64,000 nucleotides of DNA, from NCBI RefSeq assembly GCF_026616895.1, contig NZ_JANYME010000005.1, positions 102,160-166,159 on the forward strand, read 5' to 3'. Both the position numbers and the translations under genes were made by a program. Origin of the DNA: Campylobacter sp. MG1 (GTDB lineage Bacteria > Campylobacterota > Campylobacteria > Campylobacterales > Campylobacteraceae). Positions 7,969-16,647 of the stretch are shown here, one piece after another (the stretch's first letter is position 1; each line of letters begins with the position of its first letter). The notes below the pieces were generated by a model, which worked only from the letters and a program-made list of their open reading frames with translations, was not told the DNA's origin and did no database searches.

Positions 7969-9033
7969 TTATTTTTTAACAATTCTATTTCTACCTAAAT
8001 TTTTTGCTTGATATAAACACTCATCAACTTTTGTAATATATTCATCTAAAATATTACTAGCAAAATTTTGCCCAATATATAAAGCACCTATACTAACACT
8101 TGATTTTATATTTAATTCTAATATAGCATTTTGCTCATATTCTATTCTAAATTCTTCACAAATTTTAATAAATTTTTCTTGACTAATTTTATATGAAAAA
8201 ATTAAAAATTCTTCTCCACCCCAGCGACAAATAAAATCTGTATATTCTCTAAATTTTTTAAGCATTAAATTAGCACAAAGTTTTAAAACTTCATCACCAG
8301 CACTATGACCATAAGTATCATTAACTCTTTTAAAATAATCAATATCCACTATTGCTAAATTTACATTATTTTTAACATCCAAATCTTCAATATTTTCTAT
8401 AAAATACCAACGATTTTTAAGACCTGTTAAATAATCTATATTTGCACTTTTATCTAGATAATTTATTAATGCTTCTTTACTTTCTAATTCTTCTAATCTT
8501 TTAACTCTTAACATATTTGACATTAAAATAAAACAAATACCAACAATGCTACCATGTAAAACATTTGATATAAATTTAACATCAGCATTAAATATATTAA
8601 TTTTATATCCCAAAGAATAATCATTTATAGAAAATAAATACATCACAACTACATTATAAATACATCCAAAAAAAGCAACTAAATAATTTACCCACCACTT
8701 CTCATCAGCTGATAAATAACAATATGTAATAATAGGAAGTGTAAAATATGTAAAACCATATCCCCATCCAAAATAATACAAAGATGAAGTTGTATAAATT
8801 AACCCTACTAAGAAAATCATATGGACACAAAATCCCATTTTTTCTTTTTTAACAAATATCAAAGATATTAAATTAAAACATGCAAGAGTTAAATTCACTA
8901 AAAATAAATATGGGTAATCATTAAGCAACATAAAAATAGCCATAAAAATATGAAAGAAAATAAAACCTGTAACTATCTGTCTTATTTGATTTAAACTATA
9001 TAATATATTACTTCTTTTTAAAATAGATATCAT
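7969..9033 (-). CDS. membrane diguanylate cyclase (GGDEF), fourth gene of array
   Basis: A 354-residue protein. Residues about 15-175 hold five or six membrane helices (a MASE-like sensor), followed by a short linker and a GGDEF domain (residues about 195-350). The active-site motif is RWGGEEFLIF, the substrate-binding DIDYFKRVNDTYGH motif is intact, and the domain ends with AKNLGRNRI, so cyclic di-GMP synthesis is expected. The sensor contains YYFGWGYGFTYF, matched by FYFGWSFGAQYF in the gene at 10093-11175, which marks these two as closest relatives. It overlaps the preceding gene by 4 nt, so it is in the same operon. Confidence 0.9.
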   Translation of the reverse strand: MISILKRSNILYSLNQIRQIVTGFIFFHIFMAIFMLLNDYPYLFLVNLTLACFNLISLIFVKKEKMGFCVHMIFLVGLIYTTSSLYYFGWGYGFTYFTLPIITYCYLSADEKWWVNYLVAFFGCIYNVVVMYLFSINDYSLGYKINIFNADVKFISNVLHGSIVGICFILMSNMLRVKRLEELESKEALINYLDKSANIDYLTGLKNRWYFIENIEDLDVKNNVNLAIVDIDYFKRVNDTYGHSAGDEVLKLCANLMLKKFREYTDFICRWGGEEFLIFSYKISQEKFIKICEEFRIEYEQNAILELNIKSSVSIGALYIGQNFASNILDEYITKVDECLYQAKNLGRNRIVKK

Positions 9034-10100
9034 ATTTGTCCTAGTAATATTAATTCAACTCTATTTTTGCCTGACTTTTTACCATTATAAAGTGCTGTAT
9101 CAGCTTGAGATAACATATAATCTATACTTTCAACTCTTAGAGCATAACATATACCAAATGTAATAGTAGCCTTCTTAGAATTGTACCCATCGCTATGAAT
9201 ATAATTTGAAAAATCATTTTTTATATCATTGATTAATTTTTCAACTTCTTCAACATTCATACCTGTTAAAAATATTAAAAATTCTTCGCCACCCCATCTT
9301 GATACATAAGAATTTTTAATATCACTAATTTTATTTTTAATTATATTAGCAGTATTTTTTAAAACTATATCACCGTATATATGCCCATACATATCATTAA
9401 TATTTTTAAAATTATCAATATCACCCAACACTAAAACCATAGACCTTATTTTATCTTTTTGAAAATAATCATAATATTTAGATAAAATTTCATTCATTGC
9501 TTTGCGATTTAAAATTTTCGTTAAATAATCATAATCTACTTTAGCTTGTAATTTTGATTTTTCTTCATCTAATATTTTTGATTGATTTTTTTTATTATCA
9601 CTTACGGCAATAGAATAAAAAATTACAATAAATGCAATTGCAAAAATATTTACAAAATATACTAAAAGCATATACTTGCTATCATAATTTGGTATATCTT
9701 TTGTAAGATAAAAAACTACTATTAATAAAATTATTTCTATAATACCTATAATAAATGGATATTTAGAAGTTTTAAAATTATGCACATAGCCTAATGATAA
9801 AATAGCTATAAAAACATTTAAAAAACCATATCCTTGGCCAACTATATAAGTACAACCTGCACAAGAAATTAGAATTGCAAAATGTGTAAAATATACACCT
9901 AAGTTATAAAATCTTTTAGATAATATTATAAAAAAAGCAACAATTAAATTTACAATAAATTCAATAAATTTAAATTTTGCCATAGTTTCTATGTCTATAA
10001 AATAAAAAATAAGAAAATAAATAAAATGAGTAACAACTAATAAAACCATAGTAACATTTACTAATGATTTTATATTATTTAATTGTTTTAACTCATACAT
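9030..10100 (-). CDS. membrane diguanylate cyclase (GGDEF), third gene of array
   Basis: A 356-residue protein with about six membrane helices (residues 15-170), a linker and an intact GGDEF domain. It has DIDNFKNINDMYGH for Mg and substrate binding and RWGGEEFLIF as catalytic loop. The sensor ends with TKDIPNYDSKYM before the last helices, a landmark shared with TKDKPNYPNPYM in the first gene of the array (11177-12241) and absent from the other two. It overlaps both neighbours (4 nt and 8 nt). The signal sensed cannot be read from the sequence. Confidence 0.9.
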   Translation of the reverse strand: MYELKQLNNIKSLVNVTMVLLVVTHFIYFLIFYFIDIETMAKFKFIEFIVNLIVAFFIILSKRFYNLGVYFTHFAILISCAGCTYIVGQGYGFLNVFIAILSLGYVHNFKTSKYPFIIGIIEIILLIVVFYLTKDIPNYDSKYMLLVYFVNIFAIAFIVIFYSIAVSDNKKNQSKILDEEKSKLQAKVDYDYLTKILNRKAMNEILSKYYDYFQKDKIRSMVLVLGDIDNFKNINDMYGHIYGDIVLKNTANIIKNKISDIKNSYVSRWGGEEFLIFLTGMNVEEVEKLINDIKNDFSNYIHSDGYNSKKATITFGICYALRVESIDYMLSQADTALYNGKKSGKNRVELILLGQI

Positions 10101-11175
10101 TGCAACTTATTACTTTTCTTTCTATTCTATTTCGTCCTGAGTTCTTAGCCAAATATAATAATTTATCAACTTCTTTCATATAATTATCAAAATTATCGTA
10201 AGAAAAACAACCGTCAATATGCATACATCCTATACTTACGCTTACATTTAATTCTTCTATAGCAAACTTTTTATTTGATAATTCTTGCCTAAATTCTTCA
10301 CAAACATTATAAAAAACATCAATATTGCTAGAGTGCGCAAATATTAAAAATTCTTCACCGCCCCAACGCGAAATCATATCAGTATATTTTGAAAACCTTT
10401 CATTTATCAATATAGCTACTGTTTTTAAAACCTCATCACCAACATTATGACCATAAGTATCATTAACTTTTTTAAAGAAATCTATATCAACAAGTGCAAA
10501 ATGTATTGGCTGATGATTATTAATAAATTTAATTCTTTCCATAAAAGCCCATCTATTAAGCAAATGGGTTAATGGGTCAGTTGATGCACTAACTCTTAGT
10601 AACTCATTTATATTTTCTCTAATAATAATTGCTCTATTTTTTCTAACCTTTAAAAAATAAACAACAAAAATCATAATAACACACACAATAAAAGAATGAG
10701 TTATATAAAAAACAACATTAAAATTCATAGAATTAATATAAAATATATTATTTAATGAGTATTTTTTAAATTCCATAAAAAAATATAATAACTCAAAAAT
10801 AAGCATCTCTAATATTGCTATAGAATAAATTAATTTTCTACTTTGTATTTTGCCAACATAACAAAATGCTATACAAGGTATTATAAAATATTGAGCCCCA
10901 AAACTCCACCCAAAATAAAAAACCATAAAAATAGCATATAAAATACATACAATATGTAAAGAAAAAATTATAGAATTTATCTGGTGTGTCAATATTTGTC
11001 TATAAGAATAAGCATAAATTAGAGCTAGCGAACTATTAACACAGGCTGGAAAAATATGATTATTATACAACATTAAAACAGCTAATAAAAAATATACAAA
11101 TGTAAAAATTAATAAAATAAATTTACCAATCCTACCAGCTACTTCTATATCATCGTTTTCTAAGAAACTTCCCAT
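10093..11175 (-). CDS. membrane diguanylate cyclase (GGDEF), second gene of array
   Basis: A 360-residue protein with about six membrane helices and a C-terminal GGDEF domain. DIDFFKKVNDTYGH and RWGGEEFLIF are intact, and the domain ends AKNSGRNRIE. The sensor segment FYFGWSFGAQYFIIPCIAFC pairs it with the fourth gene of the array. The start at 11175 lies one base after the stop of the first gene, so the four genes are one tightly packed transcription unit. The family role is synthesis of cyclic di-GMP, which usually controls motility, attachment and surface polysaccharide. Confidence 0.9.
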   Translation of the reverse strand: MGSFLENDDIEVAGRIGKFILLIFTFVYFLLAVLMLYNNHIFPACVNSSLALIYAYSYRQILTHQINSIIFSLHIVCILYAIFMVFYFGWSFGAQYFIIPCIAFCYVGKIQSRKLIYSIAILEMLIFELLYFFMEFKKYSLNNIFYINSMNFNVVFYITHSFIVCVIMIFVVYFLKVRKNRAIIIRENINELLRVSASTDPLTHLLNRWAFMERIKFINNHQPIHFALVDIDFFKKVNDTYGHNVGDEVLKTVAILINERFSKYTDMISRWGGEEFLIFAHSSNIDVFYNVCEEFRQELSNKKFAIEELNVSVSIGCMHIDGCFSYDNFDNYMKEVDKLLYLAKNSGRNRIERKVISCNV

Positions 11176-11176
11176 T

Positions 11177-12241
11177 TTAACCTAACTTTACTACTTTTAC
11201 CCTATTTTTACCTAAATATTTAGCATTATACAATGCTGAATCAGCTTTAGTTATTAATAAATCCTTTAAAGTTTCACTCTGAGCGTAACTTATCCCTATA
11301 GAAACAGTTATATTTGATTCGTTTAAATTATCGGAATTGTTTAACTTTTCAATAATTGCTCTACTTTCTTCTAATAATTCAATAGCGTAATTATAATCAT
11401 AATTTACAAATAAAATTACAAATTCCTCACCACCCCAACGAGATATAAATACATTTTTTAAATTTTTATATTGATTAATTAGTGATTGCGATACATTTTT
11501 TAAAACAATATCACCAAAATGATGTCCATAAGTATCATTTAAAATTTTAAAATTATCTAAATCAGCAATTGCAAAAATTAAAGAACTATTTTTCTTATCA
11601 TTCAATTTTTTTATATTTTCATCTAATACATCATTCATTGCCCTACGATTTAATAATGAAGTTAAGTAGTCATATTCTGATTTATACTTTAAAAATTCTT
11701 TTTTATCATCTAATCTCTTTAAAATTCTTTCATTTTCTTTGTCGCTTAGCCATATATAAATTAAAACAGTAATAACCATAAAAAAGAAATTTGCTATATT
11801 TATATAGTGCATATAAGGATTTGGATAGTTAGGTTTATCTTTAGTAATCCATAACATAATAAAAAACATTAAAGTTTCAAATATACAAATTGCCAATGGA
11901 ACAAATAAATTATTAAAATTTTGTATATATGCTAACGATAATAAAAGAACTATTATCATAGAAAAGCCATATCCCCAACCTAAATGATAGGTTGAATAAC
12001 AGCAAGAAAACAATATATCAAAATGTGCAAAAAGCATGGTAAGTGTATAACATCTATTTTTAAATAAAACAAAATATCCTAATATTAAAGCCAAAATTAT
12101 TTGTATAATAGAAGGCGGTATCAAAAAATAAATTTCAGTTATAAAAAAAGCAAATGTATATATCAAATGCACAAAAAATATAATAACAATGGTAAATTTT
12201 ATAATTATTTCAAAATTATCTACTTTTTTGATTTTTTCCAT
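11177..12241 (-). CDS. membrane diguanylate cyclase (GGDEF), first gene of array
   Basis: A 354-residue protein with about six membrane helices and a C-terminal GGDEF domain. The nucleotide-binding motif is DLDNFKILNDTYGH and the active loop is RWGGEEFVIL. It is the nearest relative of the third gene in the row. It is the first gene of the operon, 60 nt downstream of the 3' end of tRNA-Sec on the same strand, so the operon is either read from a promoter in that gap or by read-through from the tRNA. Confidence 0.9.
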   Translation of the reverse strand: MEKIKKVDNFEIIIKFTIVIIFFVHLIYTFAFFITEIYFLIPPSIIQIILALILGYFVLFKNRCYTLTMLFAHFDILFSCCYSTYHLGWGYGFSMIIVLLLSLAYIQNFNNLFVPLAICIFETLMFFIMLWITKDKPNYPNPYMHYINIANFFFMVITVLIYIWLSDKENERILKRLDDKKEFLKYKSEYDYLTSLLNRRAMNDVLDENIKKLNDKKNSSLIFAIADLDNFKILNDTYGHHFGDIVLKNVSQSLINQYKNLKNVFISRWGGEEFVILFVNYDYNYAIELLEESRAIIEKLNNSDNLNESNITVSIGISYAQSETLKDLLITKADSALYNAKYLGKNRVKVVKLG

Positions 12242-12301
12242 TATACACCTTAGTTTAAAGGACTTATTTTATCATATTTCACTGAACTTTAGTTTAAAAC
12301 T

Positions 12302-12399
12302 TGGCTAGAGAGTGAAGGAATCGAACCCCCCGCAGAATAGTCAACTACCCCACCACAAGATTTGAAGTCTTAGGGCTACACCAGTAGGCCAAACTCTCC
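12302..12399 (-). tRNA. selC: tRNA-Sec (selC, anticodon TCA)
   Basis: The minus strand reads GGAGAGTTTGGCCTACTGGT at the 5' end, has the loop GACTTCAAATC (anticodon TCA, reading UGA), a very long variable arm, T-arm GGGGGTTCGATTCCTTC and an acceptor end CTCTCTAGCCA with G as discriminator and encoded CCA. The 98-nt length, the long extra arm and the UGA anticodon identify the selenocysteine tRNA. No selenoprotein gene is seen in this window; formate dehydrogenase is the usual client in this phylum. Integration next to selC is common, and here the gene borders the diguanylate cyclase array. Confidence 0.95.
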
Positions 12400-12430
12400 A
12401 TAAAAAAGGCTTAGTTATAGCATAAAATGT

Positions 12431-13012
12431 TTAATATCTATAACTTTTAATAAACTTTTCAAAATCACTTTTTGTATTCATATTTAAAAAAATATTATCA
12501 TTTTTAAAGTTTAAAGTAATTGCACCTGACTTTATAAAAAAATCTTTGATTTTGCAATTTTCATCTAATTCATCTAAATATTTTAAATCGCTCATCTTAT
12601 AAAAACCACATAAAAAATGAGTTTTGATACTTTTTGCCACTACTGAACTTTTATATCTTTTATGTTTATAAAAAAGTCTTTTTATAGAGCTTTTATTAAT
12701 TTTTACAAAATCAACTGCAATTACAAAAACAGAATTTGAATTAGGAATTTTAATATTTTTAAAAGTCTTTAAACCATTAATTGGATGAAAATATTCATAA
12801 TTATCTTTTAAAAATTTACATTTTAAATCACTTGGCTTAGTCTTAGCACAAAAATATATTTCATTAAATAAAGGCTGCAATTTTTCATATAAATAATTAA
12901 TCAGGCTAATTTCACGCTTTTTATAATTAAAGCGTAAATTAGCCTTATCTTGCCCCATTCTACTTGATTTTCCACCACCTAAAATTAGGCAAACGCTATT
13001 TTTAAAGCTCAT
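12431..13012 (-). CDS. mobA: molybdenum cofactor guanylyltransferase MobA
   Basis: MobA attaches GMP to molybdopterin to make the bis-MGD cofactor used by formate dehydrogenase and nitrate, TMAO and DMSO reductases. The nucleotide-binding loop LILGGGKSSRMGQDKA is at residues 9-24, and VIAVDFVKIN in the centre replaces the usual DxP motif region. The ATG at 13012 gives 193 residues and overlaps the leuC end by 11 nt; a longer frame upstream lacks family resemblance. The gene order mobA next to the NFACT-cdsA-dxr block matches my memory of C. jejuni, with leuC placed in between here. Confidence 0.85.
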   Translation of the reverse strand: MSFKNSVCLILGGGKSSRMGQDKANLRFNYKKREISLINYLYEKLQPLFNEIYFCAKTKPSDLKCKFLKDNYEYFHPINGLKTFKNIKIPNSNSVFVIAVDFVKINKSSIKRLFYKHKRYKSSVVAKSIKTHFLCGFYKMSDLKYLDELDENCKIKDFFIKSGAITLNFKNDNIFLNMNTKSDFEKFIKSYRY

Positions 13013-14255
13013 CAGGAGAACAAATATATCCTTTAATTGCACTAGCAGCCGCAATTGCACTATTTGCAAGATAAACTTCTGAAGTTCTCGCACCCATACG
13101 ACCTACGAAATTTCTATTCGTAGTTGATATACAACGCTCTCCATCAGCTAAAATCCCCATATACCCACCTAAACAAGCACCACAAGTTGGATTACTTACA
13201 ACTGCACCAGCACTAGCAAATATATCCATTAAGCCTTCTTTTTGAGCTTGTAAAGCAATTTTGGTTGTAGCTGGAGTAATTATCATTCTTACATCTGAAT
13301 GAACTTTTTTATCTTTTAAAATACTCGCTGCAATTCTTAAATCACTTAGCCTTCCATTTGTGCATGAGCCTACAAATGCTTGGTCAATTTTTACCTTTTC
13401 ACTTACAGCTTGTTTTATACTTTTACCATTACTTGGTAAGAACGGATATGCTACAACAGGGTCAAGCTTGTCTAAATCAATCTCAATTACTCTTTCATAA
13501 ACAGCATTTGGCAAATGGCTAAACTCAACGCCTTTTCTCTTTAAATCAACCGAGTTTAAAAACTCTCTTGTAACATTATCAACAGCACAAATTCCATTCT
13601 TTGCACCTGCTTCAATCGCCATATTACATAAACTAAAACGGCTATCCATATCAAGCTCTTCAATTCCAAAAAACTCTAATGATTTATATAAAGCCCCATC
13701 AACGCCTAAAATTCTAATAATTTCTAAAATTAAATCTTTTCCATAAACCCAAGGCTTTAATTTTCCACGAAATTGCACTTTAATAGCACTTGGCACTTTA
13801 AACCAGTTTTTACCTGTTATCATTGCATACGCTAAATCAGTGCTTCCCATTCCAGTAGCAAATGCTCCTAAAGCTCCGTGCGTACAGGTATGACTATCCG
13901 CTCCAATTATTACATCACCTGGACTAATAAGTCCATTTTCAGGTAAAAGTGCATGTTCAATACCCATATTTTTTTCATCAAAAAGATATTTTAAATTATG
14001 TTCTTTTGCAAAATCTCTACTAATTTTTGCTTGATTTGCACTTAAAATATCTTTTGCAGGAATATAGTGGTCAAGCACAATTGCAAAACCATCAGGATTA
14101 GCTAATCTTGTAGCACCACTTTTTTTAAATTGTTTAATAGAAATTGGAGTTGTAATATCATTTCCTATTACCATATCAATAGGACAATCAATAATCTCAC
14201 CTGCTCTTACTTCTTTTCCTATATGATGAGCAAATATTTGTTCTGTTAAAGTCAT
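13002..14255 (-). CDS. leuC: 3-isopropylmalate dehydratase large subunit (LeuC, short type)
   Basis: Aconitase-superfamily protein of 417 aa that isomerises 2- to 3-isopropylmalate in leucine synthesis, together with a small subunit LeuD. The [4Fe-4S] ligands are the Cys in GSCTNGRLSDL near residue 298 and the CGAC pair near residue 358. GADSHTCTHGALGAFATGMG is the conserved substrate region. The length of 417 residues marks the short (archaeal/thermophile) LeuC or homoaconitase type rather than the approximately 470-residue enterobacterial form. No leuA, leuB or leuD lies next to it. Homoaconitase is the alternative but would be unexpected here. Confidence 0.85.
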   Translation of the reverse strand: MTLTEQIFAHHIGKEVRAGEIIDCPIDMVIGNDITTPISIKQFKKSGATRLANPDGFAIVLDHYIPAKDILSANQAKISRDFAKEHNLKYLFDEKNMGIEHALLPENGLISPGDVIIGADSHTCTHGALGAFATGMGSTDLAYAMITGKNWFKVPSAIKVQFRGKLKPWVYGKDLILEIIRILGVDGALYKSLEFFGIEELDMDSRFSLCNMAIEAGAKNGICAVDNVTREFLNSVDLKRKGVEFSHLPNAVYERVIEIDLDKLDPVVAYPFLPSNGKSIKQAVSEKVKIDQAFVGSCTNGRLSDLRIAASILKDKKVHSDVRMIITPATTKIALQAQKEGLMDIFASAGAVVSNPTCGACLGGYMGILADGERCISTTNRNFVGRMGARTSEVYLANSAIAAASAIKGYICSPDEL

Positions 14256-14275
14256 AGATTTCCCTTTTTTTCTAA

Positions 14276-14308
14276 TTTTATTAATTTTAGCCGTTAAAAT
14301 TAATAAAA
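14276..14308. repeat. 14-bp perfect inverted repeat between divergent leuC and NFACT gene
   Basis: TTTTATTAATTTTA (14276-14289) and TAAAATTAATAAAA (14295-14308) are exact reverse complements around GCCGT. The repeat fills most of the 62-nt gap between two divergent start codons, so it could be a shared operator or fold in both leaders. No protein ligand is identified. Confidence 0.6.
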
Positions 14309-14317
14309 GGATTAAAA

Positions 14318-15598
14318 ATGAATTATTATGATTTAGTGCAAATTAAAGATTATTTAAAGCAATATAAAAAGATAAATCGTGCATATAGAATAAATGATAA
14401 TTGCTTATGTATTGAGTTTAAAGATAAATTATATTTTGATTTAACCAAGGGCAAAAGTGCAATTTATAGTGGTAATTTATATGCTAAAGATTATACTAGT
14501 CCATTTGATTTACAGCTTAAAAAAATGCTTTTTAACGCAAGTATTTTAGATATTAAAGTGCCTATAAATAATAGGATTTTAGAGTTTAAACTAGCCTTAG
14601 CTCACGCTTATAAAAAAATGGAATTTTATTTAATACTTGAGTTTTCAGGAAAATTTACAAATGCACTAATCTTAGATGATAAAAGAAATATAATAAGTGC
14701 CTTAAGATACGGCAAAAACAATCTTAGAGATATTTTACAAAATGAACCTTACATAGATTTAGAACCTACAAAAATCACTGAAAAAAATATAAAAATTGAA
14801 GATTTTAAAGTTTATTTCGCAAATATTTTTGCAAGTCTTCAAAACGAGAAATTAAACTCATTAAAAGCTCAAAAAATAATGGAAAATGATAAAAAAATTG
14901 AAAAATTAGAGCTTTTAATAAATTCTTTAGAAGATGAAGAATTACTAAACAAAAAAGCACTTTATGAATACGCAAAAGGCGATGCACTAAAAGAAAACTT
15001 ATATAAAATAAAAGATTACGAAAGAGAATTTGAAATAGGAATTTATAAATATTCTTTAATCAATTCTGCAAAATATGAGCTAAATAATATTTATAAAAAC
15101 GCTAAAAAATTAAGCCAAAAAGCAAAAAATATAAGCATAGAAAAAGATAATCTAAACGAAAAAATAAATGCTTTAAATAGCCTAAAACAAGCAATAATTT
15201 GCACAAAAGATGAAGTATTTTTACGCTCATTATTCGCAAAAAACAATAAAAAAGGCAAAACCCAGCAAAATCCAAACATATTAAATTTTTATGTAAATGA
15301 TTACAAAATTAGCGTAGGACTTAATGAAAACGCTAATGAATATTTGCTAAAAAATAGCAAAAAAGATGATTTATGGTTTCATTTAAAGGATTTAAAAGGC
15401 TCTCATGTAATAATTTCAAGCAACAAAAAAAGCTATGATATAGATTTAATCTATCATGCTGCAAGTCTTTGTGCTTGTTATTCTGGTAAAAAAGAAGGTA
15501 ATTTTTTAGTAGATTTTACAAAAAGAGCAAATGTAAAAATTATTGAAAAAGCATTCGTTAATTATGTTAATTACGATACTATAAAGGTTTTTTTATGA
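14318..15598 (+). CDS. NFACT-family protein (RqcH/FbpA-like)
   Basis: A 426-residue protein of the NFACT family, to which bacterial RqcH and the so-called fibronectin-binding proteins belong. The N-terminal NFACT-N part is shortened, residues about 165-300 are a long charged coiled coil, and residues about 325-426 are the NFACT-R domain, with DDLWFHLKDLKGSHVII, a conserved signature near residue 350. RqcH adds alanine tails to nascent chains on stalled 50S subunits. Campylobacterota members are shorter than RqcH, so that activity is not assured. It overlaps the next gene by 4 nt and heads the cdsA-dxr-pgp1 unit. Confidence 0.8.
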   Translation: MNYYDLVQIKDYLKQYKKINRAYRINDNCLCIEFKDKLYFDLTKGKSAIYSGNLYAKDYTSPFDLQLKKMLFNASILDIKVPINNRILEFKLALAHAYKKMEFYLILEFSGKFTNALILDDKRNIISALRYGKNNLRDILQNEPYIDLEPTKITEKNIKIEDFKVYFANIFASLQNEKLNSLKAQKIMENDKKIEKLELLINSLEDEELLNKKALYEYAKGDALKENLYKIKDYEREFEIGIYKYSLINSAKYELNNIYKNAKKLSQKAKNISIEKDNLNEKINALNSLKQAIICTKDEVFLRSLFAKNNKKGKTQQNPNILNFYVNDYKISVGLNENANEYLLKNSKKDDLWFHLKDLKGSHVIISSNKKSYDIDLIYHAASLCACYSGKKEGNFLVDFTKRANVKIIEKAFVNYVNYDTIKVFL

Positions 15599-15909
15599 GT
15601 GTAAATAATATTGGAAATATAAATTATATAAATCAAAATCAAGGCGTAGCGATTGATAATCACGCAAAACATAATGCAAAAATGTTTGCTGATGAGCAAA
15701 TTACTTTAGTTACGCCAGAAGTTAATGTAATAGAAGAAAGTAGCGAAAGCTCAAAAACAAACACAAATCTTGATGATGAAAAATCATATCAAGATGAACG
15801 CCCTAAAAAAGAGCATAAAAGAGCTAATTTTTTCGGTGTTATGATAGAAGAAGATGAAGAAATTGAAGAAATAAAAGAAAGCGATAGGCTTTTTGATAAA
15901 CTTGTTTAA
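15595..15909 (+). CDS. small acidic hypothetical protein
   Basis: A 104-residue protein rich in Asp, Glu, Asn and Lys and without hydrophobic segments; probably largely unstructured. The C-terminal half has FFGVMIEEDEEIEEIKESD, a short acidic helix. It is translationally coupled to the NFACT gene (ATGA overlap) and ends 9 nt before cdsA. A small gene occupies the same position in C. jejuni as I recall it. No family recognised. Confidence 0.65.
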   Translation: MSVNNIGNINYINQNQGVAIDNHAKHNAKMFADEQITLVTPEVNVIEESSESSKTNTNLDDEKSYQDERPKKEHKRANFFGVMIEEDEEIEEIKESDRLFDKLV

Positions 15910-15918
15910 GGAGTATTT

Positions 15919-16647
15919 ATGTTGAATGAAAAAATAAAAACAGGCTTAATTTTTGCAATAATTGCAGTAATTTTTCTAGCGATAAATTCTTATTATTTAT
16001 GGCTAATAATATTTTTATTGGCTAGTGGCATTGGATATTTTGAAGCTTGTAAATTATTTGATACTAAAAATAATTATTTAATTTTAGCTTTAGGATTGAT
16101 ATTAGGAATTTATACTCAAATGCCTGTGGTTTCTATGATTTTTGCTATTTTAGTTCTTGCTTCTTTTTTAGCATACAAACAAGGAGATTTAAAAGAAATT
16201 CTACCATTTATTTATGCAGGAATTGGAATTAGCTTTATTTTTGAAACTTATATTAGATTTGAATTAAGTGGCTTTATTTGGCTACTTTTAAGCGTTGTTT
16301 TATGTGATAGTTTTGCTTATTTTGTAGGTAAAAAATATGGAAAAACTAGCTTTAGCCCAAGTTCTCCTAATAAGACTTTAGAAGGAGTAATCGGTGGAAT
16401 TATCATTAGCACAATAATTTCAAGCATTTATGCTAGTTTTGTTTATAGTGAGATTGGCTTTTTTGGAGTTTTATTTTTATCATTTTTAATGGCATTTTTT
16501 GCTGTATTTGGAGATTTATTTGAAAGCTATTTAAAACGCTTAGCGAAGGTTAAAGATAGTGGGGAGCTTTTCCCTGGACATGGCGGAGTATTAGATAGAG
16601 TTGATGCTTTGATTTTTGCTAGTATTATTATGGTGGTATTCTTATGA
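15919..16647 (+). CDS. cdsA: phosphatidate cytidylyltransferase CdsA
   Basis: CdsA makes CDP-diacylglycerol from phosphatidate and CTP at the inner membrane, the branch point of phospholipid synthesis. The protein has about seven membrane helices. The C-terminal signature is complete: CDSFAYFVGKKYGK, SPNKTLEGVIGG, then FGDLFESYLKRLAKVKDSG and PGHGGVLDRVD with the metal-binding Asp. At 242 aa it is typical of Campylobacterota and shorter than the E. coli enzyme. A ribosome-binding site AAGGAG precedes the ATG, and the gene overlaps dxr by 4 nt. Confidence 0.93.
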   Translation: MLNEKIKTGLIFAIIAVIFLAINSYYLWLIIFLLASGIGYFEACKLFDTKNNYLILALGLILGIYTQMPVVSMIFAILVLASFLAYKQGDLKEILPFIYAGIGISFIFETYIRFELSGFIWLLLSVVLCDSFAYFVGKKYGKTSFSPSSPNKTLEGVIGGIIISTIISSIYASFVYSEIGFFGVLFLSFLMAFFAVFGDLFESYLKRLAKVKDSGELFPGHGGVLDRVDALIFASIIMVVFL

